The position numbers and the translations under genes were made by a program. From contig JBCCHJ010000004.1 in the NCBI GenBank assembly GCA_039028795.1, forward strand, positions 1 to 64,000: a stretch of 64,000 bases of DNA, read 5' to 3'. The notes beneath the pieces were generated by a model that was given only the letters and a program-made list of their open reading frames with translations, did no database searches and had not been told where the DNA came from. The stretch is from Thermohalobaculum sp039028795. Lineage in GTDB: Bacteria > Pseudomonadota > Alphaproteobacteria > Rhodobacterales > Rhodobacteraceae. This document shows, piece after piece, positions 46,268-55,237 of the stretch; within the stretch, counting starts at the first letter, position 1; every line of letters begins with the position of its first letter.

Positions 46268-47242
46268 TCAATAAACAATGCGCGTCGCGATCCCAGGTGC
46301 ATCTGCATGCAGCAGCCTGGGCAACTCTTCTGGCAGGGCGCTAAAGGCAATTTCTTCGGTGATCAATTGATCCAGCCATTCCGTGTGTAATGCGTCCAGC
46401 GCAAGCGCCAATCGATCAGAGTAAGATATGGCATTCCGGCGTGATGGCGCGATGTGACCCACTTGGCTGCTGATAATTTGCAGCCGGTTGGCATGAAAGT
46501 TCCCTCCTAATCTAACCTCAACCTTCCGGTCGCCATGCCAACTCAGCTCGATCAGCCGACCCTCGAAATTTAACGCATCAATGGCTGTCTGCAGACCTGG
46601 GCCGGAAGCTGAAGTGTGAAAGGCCAGATCGAAGCTCTGGGGCACAACATCCTGAGGCGACATAAAGTTCACATCAACGTCAGCCCATTTGACGACTGGA
46701 TCCGCCTTCTTATCCGTTACATCGACCGAAATATCTGATCGGGAAGAGAGACAAGCCGTGATCAAAGCGCCCAAAAGGCCCGCGCCAACCACCAGGCATC
46801 GCATGCCGGGCTGCGGCGCTGCGTCCCAGACGGCGTTCAGAGCGGTCTCCATATTCGCGGCCAGCACGGCACGGGCTGGCGGAACGTCTTTCGGTACCGG
46901 CACGACGGCATCAACGGGCACGCGATAGCGCGTCTGATGGGGGAACAAGCAGAAGACATGTCTATCCAGCAGCTTTTGCGGGCCTGCCGCCACGCGTCCC
47001 ACGGACGCGTAACCGTAGCGCACGGGGAACGGAAACGCGCCCACCTGATGCGGTGCTCGCATGCGCGTCCACTCGGCTTCCGGCACGCGACCCTCAAAAA
47101 CCAACCGTTCGGTACCTCGGCTGATCGCCGAGCATTCAGCGACAACTTCAACCAAACCGGGCGCCATGTCCGGCAAGACCACCTCGTCAATGCGCGTCTG
47201 CCTGGGGCCAGAGTACACAAGTGCGTGTGCTTTTATGTCCAT
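46268..47242 (-). CDS. BchC-like medium-chain dehydrogenase
   Basis: Start at ATG 47242 (324 residues). The N-terminal catalytic domain has ECSAISRGTERLVFEGRVP, the pattern of BchC-type MDR proteins, which lacks the catalytic zinc Cys/His/Glu set and the four-Cys structural zinc lobe. The cofactor loop LVVGAGLLGALITACL spans residues 150-165; the fold ends LLHADAPGIATRIVY. It should act as an NAD(P)-linked oxidoreductase. It lies 87 bases before the PTPS-like gene on the same strand; opgH is divergent. Confidence 0.85.
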   Translation of the reverse strand: MDIKAHALVYSGPRQTRIDEVVLPDMAPGLVEVVAECSAISRGTERLVFEGRVPEAEWTRMRAPHQVGAFPFPVRYGYASVGRVAAGPQKLLDRHVFCLFPHQTRYRVPVDAVVPVPKDVPPARAVLAANMETALNAVWDAAPQPGMRCLVVGAGLLGALITACLSSRSDISVDVTDKKADPVVKWADVDVNFMSPQDVVPQSFDLAFHTSASGPGLQTAIDALNFEGRLIELSWHGDRKVEVRLGGNFHANRLQIISSQVGHIAPSRRNAISYSDRLALALDALHTEWLDQLITEEIAFSALPEELPRLLHADAPGIATRIVY

Positions 47243-47322
47243 ATGGATGCTGGGCTTGACCGACCTATGTTGCACCGCACATTAGACCGCCAGGGGGTGG
47301 CGTCTGCAAGAGGCCATGTGAG

Positions 47323-49185
47323 ATGAATCGGATTTCCCGCGATATAAACAATGATCAAAAAGTCCGTGTGGATTTGCCGGGGCTGACAACTCGGTCTTCA
47401 GTGGATTACACGACCCCAGCAGGTCTGCAAGACGTGCGCACCATTGCGGCACGTCGCGTGATATTTGTTGGCCTAAACCTGTTAACGTTGGCTGCGCTGA
47501 CCTGGGGCATCTACATGGCGTTCTCAGCCGGGGGTTGGTCGGTCAGCGATGTAATTATCCTGACCTGCTTTCTTTTTGGCGCACCTTGGACCGTCATGGG
47601 TCTTTGGAACGCGCTGATCGGCATTTGGCTGTTGCATGGAAATAAAGACGGGCTGGCCGCAGTGGCGCCTCATCTGGATGCGATGGCCGAAGAAGGACCG
47701 CTTAAGACCCGAACGGCTCTGGCAATGACTGTACGCAACGAAGATCCGCGGCGTTCCTTCGAACGCCTTGCTGAAATGCGCCGATCTTTGGATGCGACAG
47801 GTCACGGCGCGCATTTCGATGTCTTCGTTTTGTCCGACACCTCGGATGCTGAGACCGCTGCAGAGGAAGAGAAACTTTTTGTCGAGATGCGCCCGCTTCT
47901 TGGCGGAGATCGTGCCACGTATCGTCGACGCGCGAAGAACACGGCCTTCAAGGCTGGGAATGTTCGCGAGTTCCTGCTGAATCAGGGCAGGGACTTCGAT
48001 CTCTATCTGCCACTGGACAGCGACAGTCTGATGTCCGGACAAGCGATCGTGCGCATGGTGCGCGTCATGGAGGCATACCCCCGTATCGGCATCCTGCAGT
48101 CACTGGTTGTCGGCGCGCCTGCCGAAAGTGCTTTTGCCCGGATCTTCCAGTTTGGCATGCGCCATGGCATGCGCTCATACACGATGGGCGCGACCTGGTG
48201 GCAGGCAGATTGCGGACCCTATTGGGGACATAACGCGCTGGTTCGGGTGCAGCCCTTCCGCAATCATTGCCGTCTGCCGGTTCTTCCCGGCAAGCCACCG
48301 CTGGGCGGCCATATCTTAAGCCATGATCAGGTAGAAGCCGCTTTGATCCGGCGCGCAGGCTATGAGGTCCGCGTTATGCCGGTCGAAACCGAAAGCTGGG
48401 AAGACAATCCGCCGACGCTGATGGACTTCACCAAACGTGACCTGCGCTGGTGCCAGGGTAACATGCAGTATTGGCCTTTGCTGCGCATAAAAGGACTGCG
48501 CCCGACCTCGCGGTTCCAGATCTTCGCCGCGATCATGATGTACTTTGGCGCCCCGGCTTGGATGCTGATGACCAGTGCCGCTGCCTGGAAACTGTTTGAA
48601 GGCGGCTCAGGCGGCATCGATCTGGCCTTCGGGATTGCGATGTTCTTCATCATGTTCGCAGTCAGCCTGATCCCTAAGCTGATGGGATTGCTCGACGTGG
48701 CGCTGACGCCGGGCGGGACCGCCCGTTACGGAGGCCGTCTGAGATTTGCGCTGGGCGGCGTGGTCGAGGCGATCATGTCCATCATGATGGCCCCGGTCGT
48801 TGCCTTCCGGGTGACAATGTTCCTGATCGGCCTGGCATTCGGGAAATCGATCATCTGGGGCGCACAGAAACGGGACGCATACTCGTTGGGATGGGGCGAT
48901 GCTTGGAAAGGCCTTTGGGCCCAGACGATTTTCGGCAAAGTCCTGTTCATGGCAATCCTAATGATGGCGGGGCCGGCGACGCTTCCTTGGGCGGCGCCGA
49001 TGATTACAGGTCTGTGCCTGGCAGTGCCATTTGCCGTCTTCACTGCATCGCCGGGGTTCGGTCGTTGGGCATCTCGGGTTGGTCTTTGCGCCATTCCCGA
49101 AGAGATCTCACCACCGGAAAGCATTCGGCGGGTTGGTGTTGAAGAACAACCCTTGCTGATCGAGGCGACACCGCAAGCGGCTTGA
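47323..49185 (+). CDS. opgH: Membrane glucosyltransferase, OpgH/MdoH type
   Basis: A 620-residue GT2 family membrane enzyme that makes the beta-1,2-glucan backbone of osmoregulated periplasmic glucans. Two N-terminal helices (about 45-105) are followed by the catalytic core: TVRNEDP, YLPLDSDSLMS (Asp-x-Asp), ETESWEDNPPTLMDF and RDLRWCQGNMQYW (Q/RxxRW equivalent), then about six membrane helices (390-590). It is shorter than the 847-residue E. coli enzyme but normal for Rhodobacterales. No opgG or opgD is adjacent, so the branching partner is elsewhere. Confidence 0.92.
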   Translation: MNRISRDINNDQKVRVDLPGLTTRSSVDYTTPAGLQDVRTIAARRVIFVGLNLLTLAALTWGIYMAFSAGGWSVSDVIILTCFLFGAPWTVMGLWNALIGIWLLHGNKDGLAAVAPHLDAMAEEGPLKTRTALAMTVRNEDPRRSFERLAEMRRSLDATGHGAHFDVFVLSDTSDAETAAEEEKLFVEMRPLLGGDRATYRRRAKNTAFKAGNVREFLLNQGRDFDLYLPLDSDSLMSGQAIVRMVRVMEAYPRIGILQSLVVGAPAESAFARIFQFGMRHGMRSYTMGATWWQADCGPYWGHNALVRVQPFRNHCRLPVLPGKPPLGGHILSHDQVEAALIRRAGYEVRVMPVETESWEDNPPTLMDFTKRDLRWCQGNMQYWPLLRIKGLRPTSRFQIFAAIMMYFGAPAWMLMTSAAAWKLFEGGSGGIDLAFGIAMFFIMFAVSLIPKLMGLLDVALTPGGTARYGGRLRFALGGVVEAIMSIMMAPVVAFRVTMFLIGLAFGKSIIWGAQKRDAYSLGWGDAWKGLWAQTIFGKVLFMAILMMAGPATLPWAAPMITGLCLAVPFAVFTASPGFGRWASRVGLCAIPEEISPPESIRRVGVEEQPLLIEATPQAA

Positions 49186-49194
49186 GCGTCAGAG

Positions 49195-50343
49195 CTACCG
49201 GATCACCGGGCCATGCGGGGTGGTTGTCAGAACTTCTGCCCCGCCAGGTCCCATCAACACGGTGTTTGACAGGAAGAAATCCCCGCGCCCGCTGCCCATC
49301 AGCCAGGACAGGATGTGAAAACTCATGCCTTCGGCCAATTCCAGGTCACTGTCGTGGCGGAGACCGGCGACCTTGTTCCCGCCAGTCCAACTCGGCTGAC
49401 ACCCAGCCCCTACCAGATACCCACAGTGGTGGCGGCGATAGTGATCGAGGCCAGCGTCGTCAACGACCGTTTGCCAGGCCGCATAAACGTCCCGGGCCTT
49501 CTTCCCAGGCTTCAATGTGTCCACAACCGCCTGGAAGGCACGCTCGGTAATCTCTGCAATTTCGGCGTCTTCATCCGTTGCGTGCCCGATATGGATCAAC
49601 CGACCAGTCGGCGCATGGTAGCGGGCAACGCAACCTGAAAGCTCCAGGAAAACGGTCTCTCCGGATTGGTAATGTCCGTGCCCCCAGGTTGTGTGCTCTT
49701 CTCTCTGCCGGGTAGAGGGCCGGATGAACGGGCCGAAACCTGGCGGCTCTCCGCCGGCGCGGATCATGGCCGCGTGACATTCTGCGGCCACGTCATGTTC
49801 TTGGGCACCATCATGGATTGCAGCGATTGCAGCCTTGGCCGCAGCATTGGTCGCGATGGCAGCTTGCCGGATCAAGGTCTGTTCCTCGGCGCTTTTCACA
49901 TAACGCATCCGGTCAGTCAGACCCGATACATCGGACCAATCCGCGGCGGCAAGTTCTATCAGGGCGGTTGCCAATCCGTGGCTGAGGCCGCTGCTCCACA
50001 TCTCGAGGCCAATGGATTTTCCGATGAGCCCAAGATCGCCCAAAACCCGGGCGACCTCATCTGCCGCTGTTTCGGAATCCGAGTGCCCCCGGAACTCAGC
50101 CGTATGCACCATATTTCGGATCGAAACCTGTTCCATGTCCCGGGTCACCAACACGGGCGATCCCTCGGCTGGGATGATCAGCATATGCGGTGCAAAGTAA
50201 CCCCAGTGGTCCAAACCGGTTAAATAGAACACATTGTCAGGTGTGCAGAAAATCGCTGCGTCTAGGCCGCGCGCCTGGATCAGGCCGCGCAACGTCGTCA
50301 GTCGGCGCTGAATCTCGGCGCTCGAGAACGGATTACGGTGCAT
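49195..50343 (-). CDS. M24-family hydrolase, creatinase/EutD-like
   Basis: The 382-residue protein has the pita-bread fold: an N-terminal creatinase-like domain (1-150), then the C-terminal catalytic domain. The usual metal ligands are only partly present: Asp-x-x-x-Asp is replaced by GETVFLELSG (Glu229, Glu234), His306 lies in HHCGYLVG, Glu338 in LAEGMSF and Glu370 in GGAEVLT. The FLELSGCVARYH stretch is like creatinase and ectoine hydrolase, which need no or few metals. So an amidohydrolase acting on a small amide is more likely than an aminopeptidase. Substrate unproven; no ectoine genes nearby. Confidence 0.85.
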   Translation of the reverse strand: MHRNPFSSAEIQRRLTTLRGLIQARGLDAAIFCTPDNVFYLTGLDHWGYFAPHMLIIPAEGSPVLVTRDMEQVSIRNMVHTAEFRGHSDSETAADEVARVLGDLGLIGKSIGLEMWSSGLSHGLATALIELAAADWSDVSGLTDRMRYVKSAEEQTLIRQAAIATNAAAKAAIAAIHDGAQEHDVAAECHAAMIRAGGEPPGFGPFIRPSTRQREEHTTWGHGHYQSGETVFLELSGCVARYHAPTGRLIHIGHATDEDAEIAEITERAFQAVVDTLKPGKKARDVYAAWQTVVDDAGLDHYRRHHCGYLVGAGCQPSWTGGNKVAGLRHDSDLELAEGMSFHILSWLMGSGRGDFFLSNTVLMGPGGAEVLTTTPHGPVIR

Positions 50344-50448
50344 GTTCTCCCCCGATCGATGACCTGCAGGTACGCAGGTCAGACGATAGGGGTCTGCACG
50401 ATGATCGTCTAGCGCATCAACGTGCCAGAAACCGAACCGGCTAAACGC

Positions 50449-50577
50449 TCAGTCCTGCGCCGATTTCTGGCGTTCGCATAGGGCGTCTTCGCTGCGTTCC
50501 GTTCTGGCCTGGTGCAACAGATCCTCCAGGATCTCATGCAGTCGCGAATGTTGATCGTTGTTGGTCATGTCACTCAT
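50449..50577 (-). CDS. Short hypothetical ORF
   Basis: A 42-codon frame (MSDMTNNDQHSRLHEILED then a charged tail with LCERQKSAQD) located 105 bases upstream of the M24 gene on the same strand. It is helical and highly charged. I recognise no family and the ribosome site (AACGGG) is weak. It may be a real microprotein or a chance frame. Confidence 0.3.
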   Translation of the reverse strand: MSDMTNNDQHSRLHEILEDLLHQARTERSEDALCERQKSAQD

Positions 50578-50882
50578 CCCGTTCTGAGGGTGAGACGGTT
50601 CTGGTTGGTTTTTCCGGCGCTTACACGATCACACTAACGTCAGGAAAATCGTGGTTCGGACGCATTGGGTTTTTCATTGCGGGCTACGTGGGCTGTCCCC
50701 CCGGCATTTTTCCCGCAGCGATCGTAAAGGTTTGACGAAAATCTATCTTTAACAGGGGTAAAAATTGAGGAAGATTTTAGTAGTATTTTTCTCTCATGCG
50801 TCGTGTTCATCGGCAATTCAGAGGACATTGAAAATCGGTCGCGCGACGAGAGCTCTGAGTGCAGGGGCAACCCATTTCCAAC
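50578..50882. other. AT-richer intergenic stretch between two hydrolase genes
   Basis: A 305-base gap, more AT-rich than the surroundings around 50740-50810 (several TTTTA/ATTTT runs). No gene, RNA or repeat recognised. It might carry the promoter of the 42-codon ORF and M24 gene. Confidence 0.35.
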
Positions 50883-52184
50883 TTAATATGCGGTGTCTTG
50901 ACTGGCGTCGATACGCTCCACCCCACACCATTCCGCGATGAAGAGCGCGATGGTCTTGGTGACCTTTTTCAAGGATTCCAGACTGACCCTTTCATCAAAG
51001 CCGTGGATGTTTTCGGAATAGGGCCCGAAGACCAGGGTCGGCATGTTGGCATAAAGCGCAAATACGCGCCCGTCTAAATATGCCGTCGACGGGGCTGAGG
51101 GCAGAGGTTTGTCATAGATCCGGCGATAGGCACCATCCAGCGCTTCCTCTGCGTCCGAGCCTTCCTCTTGCACATAGCCCCGGGTGTAAAATCCATTGAA
51201 TGTGACGCGCGGCGGGCTGTTTGAAAGGTAAGGATCCGCTGCTGCGGCTGAACGGATGACCTGCTCAATCTCTGCCGCGGCTTCCTTCGGATCATCCCCC
51301 GGAAAGATCGAGATACGGCAATCCAGCCGGCACCACGCTGGGACTGCCGATGCCCAGTCACCGCCTTCGATTTTGCCGACGTTCAAGTTAATCGGATGAT
51401 GCACATCTTCGAAATATCGGACCTCGGACTGTCGGGCATTCCACTTTGCCTCAAGATCTTTCAAGGCGCTGATGATCGTCCAGGATGACAGAATGGCGTT
51501 CGAGCCTGATCCGGCGTCGCGCACGTGTACCGGCTTTCCCCGCAATTCGATCTGGAACCAGAGCACACCGACATTAGCGCGCACCAAAGAATCGTCCATT
51601 GGCTCGGGGATCAGCACAGCATCGGCCGTATAGCCACGAACCAAAGCCGACAGGGCGCCATTGCCTGTGCATTCTTCCTCGGTCACAGATTGTATATAGA
51701 CAGTGGCGGCGGGCTGATGCCCCGTGCACCGCAATGCGTCCATGGCGAAGATATTTGCGGCGACCCCGGCTTTCATGTCCGCGCCACCCCGGCCATACAT
51801 CCAATCGCCCTCGATGGCGGGATCAAAGGGGTTGCGGGACCACATGTCATAAGGACCTTCCGGCACCACATCAACATGCCCATTCAGGATCAAAGACCGC
51901 CCAACGGCGTGACGTGGTGTGTGCGTGCCGACCACATTCAGCGCATTGTCGTAGGAAACTGCGATCGGCGAAAAGCCGGGATGGTCCTTAATGGCATTTT
52001 CATCGATGGCCCATCGGTCCATGGCATAACCGCGGTTTGCCAATTGATCGTGCAAGAAGTTCTGCACCGTGTGCTCTTGCCCGCGCAGGGACGGGTAGCG
52101 GACCAAGTCCTGGGTGAAGGCGATCTGATCTTCCCAAAGGGTGTCCACGGCCTCAAGGATTTGGGTCTTTAGCGTTTCTGTCAT
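50883..52184 (-). CDS. M20-family metallopeptidase/deacylase (ArgE/DapE-like)
   Basis: Start at ATG 52184 with AGGAGGGGCAG immediately upstream (433 residues). Metal motifs LILNGHVDVVPEG (His103, Asp105), YGRGGADMKAG (bridging Asp) and SVTEEECTGNGAL (Glu-Glu pair), plus a lid dimerisation domain. It deacylates an N-acyl amino acid or cleaves a dipeptide. The acdS and dgcN-dgcA genes lie just beyond it, and N-acetyl-L-glutamate is the expected end product of DgcA, so this could be the missing deacetylase (inference). Confidence 0.9.
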   Translation of the reverse strand: MTETLKTQILEAVDTLWEDQIAFTQDLVRYPSLRGQEHTVQNFLHDQLANRGYAMDRWAIDENAIKDHPGFSPIAVSYDNALNVVGTHTPRHAVGRSLILNGHVDVVPEGPYDMWSRNPFDPAIEGDWMYGRGGADMKAGVAANIFAMDALRCTGHQPAATVYIQSVTEEECTGNGALSALVRGYTADAVLIPEPMDDSLVRANVGVLWFQIELRGKPVHVRDAGSGSNAILSSWTIISALKDLEAKWNARQSEVRYFEDVHHPINLNVGKIEGGDWASAVPAWCRLDCRISIFPGDDPKEAAAEIEQVIRSAAAADPYLSNSPPRVTFNGFYTRGYVQEEGSDAEEALDGAYRRIYDKPLPSAPSTAYLDGRVFALYANMPTLVFGPYSENIHGFDERVSLESLKKVTKTIALFIAEWCGVERIDASQDTAY

Positions 52185-52276
52185 CTGCCCCTCCTGCGCG
52201 GTCAGAATGTCCTTGCATGTTTGCTTTCGCAATGGGATGGCATAAACTTGTGGTTGCGAGGGCAAGGAGACCGATT

Positions 52277-52420
52277 ATGCGGATACTTCTGCCGATGCTG
52301 ATCTGCACCATAGCCTTAACGGCATGCAATACCATCCAAGGCGCTGGGAGAGACGTCACAGCCGTGGGCAAGGCCGTCGAAACAGGTGCAAAAAAGGTGA
52401 AGCGGGCGATCACGGATTAG
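52277..52420 (+). CDS. Entericidin-like small lipoprotein
   Basis: A 47-residue protein opening MRILLPMLICTIALTAC, a lipoprotein signal with a lipobox Cys17, followed by NTIQGAGRDVTAVGKAV. This is the entericidin A/B pattern; entericidins form a toxin-antidote pair in the envelope of enteric bacteria, but single copies in alphaproteobacteria have no proven role. The SD AAGGAGACCGATT is good. It is divergent from the M20 gene and convergent with acdS (14 bases to acdS stop). Confidence 0.82.
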   Translation: MRILLPMLICTIALTACNTIQGAGRDVTAVGKAVETGAKKVKRAITD

Positions 52421-52433
52421 ATCGCCATACGCC

Positions 52434-53447
52434 TTATCCATTTCGATAGGTATAGCTGTATCCGTTCAACGCGGGTGCACCGCCCAAGTGCGCGTAGAGC
52501 ACTTTCGACCCTTCCAGGAAGAAGCCTTTCTTCACCAGGTCCATCATGCCTTGCATGGATTTGCCCTCGTAAACCGGGTCGGTGATCATCGCCTCGGTTT
52601 GTGCGGCAAAGCGGATGGCGTCGTTGGTTTCGGCCGAGGGCACGCCGTAAGCGGGATAGGCGTAATCGGGGTTGATATGGATCTCATCCTCGGTGATCGC
52701 ACGGCCCAGATCCACCAGCTCTGCTGTGTTGTCGACAATCTGTCGTACCTGGTCACGGGTCTGTTCGGGGGTGCCCGACGCATCGATGCCGATGACACTC
52801 TGCGCACGCCCGTCCTTGGCGAAGCCGACGATCATGCCGCCTTGCGTCGACCCGGTGACAACGCAGACGATGATGTAGTCGAACTTCACGCCAAACTGGG
52901 TTTCCTGTTCGCGGACTTCTTCGGCAAAGCCGACATAGCCGAGTCCGCCGTATTTGTGCACCGAGGCTCCGGCAGGAATGCCATAGGGTTTACCGCCCGC
53001 ATCTTTGACGGATTGAATCGCGTCCTCCCAAGATTGGCGGGTGCCGATGTCAAAACCGTCCTCGACAATACGGCTGTCGGCCCCCATCAACCGCGTCATC
53101 AGAATGTTGCCAACCCGGTCATAGACGGCGTCTTCGTGGGGAACCCAGCTTTCCTGGACGACGACGCATTTCATACCGATTTTCGCGGCGGTGGCAGCGA
53201 CCATACGCGTGTGGTTCGACTGAACGCCGCCGATGGACACCAGGGTATCGGCGTTCGATGCGATCGCATCCGGCACGATGTATTCCAACTTGCGCAGCTT
53301 GTTGCCGCCCATTGCCAGTCCGGAATTGCAGTCATCGCGCTTGGCCCAGATCTCGACCTTCCCGCCCAGCGCTTGGGTCATGCGGGGAAGAAACTCGATA
53401 GGCGTCGGCCCAAATGTCAGCGGATAGCGTTCGAATTTTTCCAGCAT
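52434..53447 (-). CDS. acdS: 1-aminocyclopropane-1-carboxylate (ACC) deaminase
   Basis: Start at ATG 53447 with GGAGGAGCC just before; 337 residues. The PLP Lys50 (GGNKLRKLEY) and the residues that separate true ACC deaminases from D-cysteine desulfhydrases are present: Tyr293-Glu294 in YEGKS and Leu321 in AHLGG (homologous to Y294, E295 and L322 of the Pseudomonas enzyme). So it should cleave the plant ethylene precursor ACC to 2-oxobutyrate and ammonia. It faces an Lrp-type regulator, as acdS often does. It may also act on D-amino acids next door. Confidence 0.95.
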   Translation of the reverse strand: MLEKFERYPLTFGPTPIEFLPRMTQALGGKVEIWAKRDDCNSGLAMGGNKLRKLEYIVPDAIASNADTLVSIGGVQSNHTRMVAATAAKIGMKCVVVQESWVPHEDAVYDRVGNILMTRLMGADSRIVEDGFDIGTRQSWEDAIQSVKDAGGKPYGIPAGASVHKYGGLGYVGFAEEVREQETQFGVKFDYIIVCVVTGSTQGGMIVGFAKDGRAQSVIGIDASGTPEQTRDQVRQIVDNTAELVDLGRAITEDEIHINPDYAYPAYGVPSAETNDAIRFAAQTEAMITDPVYEGKSMQGMMDLVKKGFFLEGSKVLYAHLGGAPALNGYSYTYRNG

Positions 53448-53489
53448 GGCTCCTCCTATCAACTAACAGAACGATAGGCGAATGGATGT

Positions 53490-53567
53490 GAGAGGTGCTC
53501 TCTAAATTGGACCGGTAAGGTTTCCTAACATTCAATAAAGTGCTGTTGATCGGATGTATCTTCCGAT
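53490..53567. promoter_or_regulatory. Candidate AcdR/Lrp-type sites in the acdS-acdR divergent space
   Basis: GAGAG-GTG-CTCTC (53490-53502) and ATCGGA-TGTATCT-TCCGAT (53549-53567) are dyads in the 133-base space; the second ends 13 bases before the acdR ATG. Both lie where Lrp-type proteins bind to control acdS and themselves. Sites were picked only by dyad symmetry. Confidence 0.45.
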
Positions 53568-53580
53568 TTATCAGATAAAC

Positions 53581-54060
53581 ATGGAAGATCAGAGACACGA
53601 TGAAGCCTTGGATCGAATCGACCGCGCGATCCTGAAGGAACTTCAGACTGACGGACGCCTGACCAATGCAGATTTGGCCCAGCGCATTAGCGTCAGTCCA
53701 GCGACATGCCATCGGCGAACGCAGCGGTTGTTTGCTGACGGCTACATCTCGGATGTTCGGGCGGCGATCGCCCCGGAAAAGGTGGAACGTGGCGCGCTGG
53801 TGATGTTGGGCATCGTCCTGGACCGCTCAACACCAGAGAGCTTTGCAGCCTTCGAGGCAGCCATTCACGAACTTCCCGCAGTTCTAGATTGTCATTTAGT
53901 GGCCGGGGACTTCGACTATTTCCTGAAGGTGCGTGTGCGTGACATCGCAGACTTTAACCGTTTGCATGGCGAGCGGTTGATCGGCCTGCCGGGCGTCCGA
54001 CAGACCCGAACGTTCTTCGTAATGAAAGAAGTGATCGATAACGCGCCACTAGACTTCTGA
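53581..54060 (+). CDS. acdR: Lrp/AsnC-family regulator of acdS
   Basis: Start at ATG 53581; 159 residues. N-terminal winged HTH DRIDRAILKELQTDGRLT and ADLAQRISVSPATCHRRTQRL, followed by the RAM ligand-binding domain (VLDCHLVAGDFDYFLKV). It is divergent from acdS, exactly the layout of AcdR in Pseudomonas and rhizobia, which activates acdS with ACC-responsive effector binding. The name is by position and family. Confidence 0.88.
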   Translation: MEDQRHDEALDRIDRAILKELQTDGRLTNADLAQRISVSPATCHRRTQRLFADGYISDVRAAIAPEKVERGALVMLGIVLDRSTPESFAAFEAAIHELPAVLDCHLVAGDFDYFLKVRVRDIADFNRLHGERLIGLPGVRQTRTFFVMKEVIDNAPLDF

Positions 54061-54197
54061 TTTTACGCTTGATCAGTCGTTAGATGAAAGCTTCTTCCGA
54101 TTATCGGTGGCCTATCACGCAATTCTATCTGGCACCTGTCCTTTTCGATACTTTCGGATCATATCCGCGAAAAGCGCACTGATTCGGAGGCGAAGCC

Positions 54198-55193
54198 ATG
54201 GCCCTCAAGCAACCCTATCTACTGTTCCTGGGCGACGCCCCCGATGCGCTGGCGGCGAAGGTCGCGCAAGGCATCAAGGATTGGCGTCCCGATGCGTCTG
54301 TCGGCCAATTGCGTCTGCCGGGCTGCAACGCCGACATGGGCCTGACGGAGATGACCGTGGCCGAGGCGAAGGCTGCCGGGGCTGAAACTCTGGTGATCGG
54401 AGTGGCAAACCGGGGCGGCGTTATCTCAGATGCCTGGAAGGCCGTACTGATCGAGGCCATGGAGGCTGGCATGGATATCGCTGCCGGGCTCCACACCTTG
54501 TTGAACAGTCAAGACGATTTGGTTGCGGCGGCTCAGCGAACCGGAACGACCTTGCACGATGTGCGCGTCCCGACTGTGCAGTATCCGATTGCCGACGGTA
54601 AGCCTCGGTCAGGCAAGCGACTTCTGGCGGTTGGCACGGATTGTTCTTGCGGGAAGATGTACACCACCCTGGCGATAGAGCGCGACATGCGTAAACGCGG
54701 GATGAAGGCGAGCTTTCGGGCGACGGGCCAGACCGGCATCCTGATCACCGGCGACGGTGTACCGTTGGATGCCGTGATCGCGGACTTTATGGCTGGCGCG
54801 GTCGAGCATCTGACCCCGCCCAATGACGATGACCATTGGGACATAATCGAGGGGCAGGGGTCGCTTTTCCACGTCAGTTATTCCGGGGTGACGATGGCCT
54901 TGGTCCACGGTGGTCAGGTGGATGCCTTGGTGCTTTGCCATGAACCGACGCGGACGCATATGCGCGGCCTGCCGCATTTCCCGGTGCCGTCCATGGAAGA
55001 GCTACGCCCGCTGGCATTGCAGTTGGCGCAGACTGCAAATGCCGACTGCAAAGTGATCGGCTGCGCGGTGAACACGGCGGCCTTGTCTGACGAAGAGGCC
55101 GAGACCTATCTGGCTGATATGGAAGCGAAGATGGGGCTGCCCTGCGTCGATCCGTTTCGCCATGGCTCGGATAAGTTGATCGACGCGTTGTAG
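54198..55193 (+). CDS. dgcN: D-glutamate N-acetyltransferase, DUF1611 family
   Basis: A 331-residue DUF1611 protein with a Rossmann-like N-terminus (ETLVIGVANRGGVISDAWK) and a P-loop LLAVGTDCSCGKMYTTLA (Gly146-Lys153), a GTxxxxGK-type loop with two Cys. DgcN acetylates D-glutamate in the DgcN-DgcA pathway described in marine bacteria. An SD (GGAGGCGAAGCC) precedes the ATG. DgcA follows 44 bases later, with a REP-like palindrome between. Confidence 0.88.
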   Translation: MALKQPYLLFLGDAPDALAAKVAQGIKDWRPDASVGQLRLPGCNADMGLTEMTVAEAKAAGAETLVIGVANRGGVISDAWKAVLIEAMEAGMDIAAGLHTLLNSQDDLVAAAQRTGTTLHDVRVPTVQYPIADGKPRSGKRLLAVGTDCSCGKMYTTLAIERDMRKRGMKASFRATGQTGILITGDGVPLDAVIADFMAGAVEHLTPPNDDDHWDIIEGQGSLFHVSYSGVTMALVHGGQVDALVLCHEPTRTHMRGLPHFPVPSMEELRPLALQLAQTANADCKVIGCAVNTAALSDEEAETYLADMEAKMGLPCVDPFRHGSDKLIDAL

Positions 55194-55199
55194 TATCAG

Positions 55200-55222
55200 G
55201 CCGGGGCTAAAGCCCGGTCTAC
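55200..55222. repeat. REP-like palindrome between dgcN and dgcA (copy 2)
   Basis: GGCCGGG-GCTAAA-GCCCGGTC followed by TACACATGGG. The same architecture as the 18.24-kb copy: GCCGGG...AAA...CCCGGTCTACAC. It lies inside an operon, so it is not a full terminator, and it sits directly before the dgcA ribosome site. Confidence 0.6.
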
Positions 55223-55237
55223 ACATGGGAGGCACCC

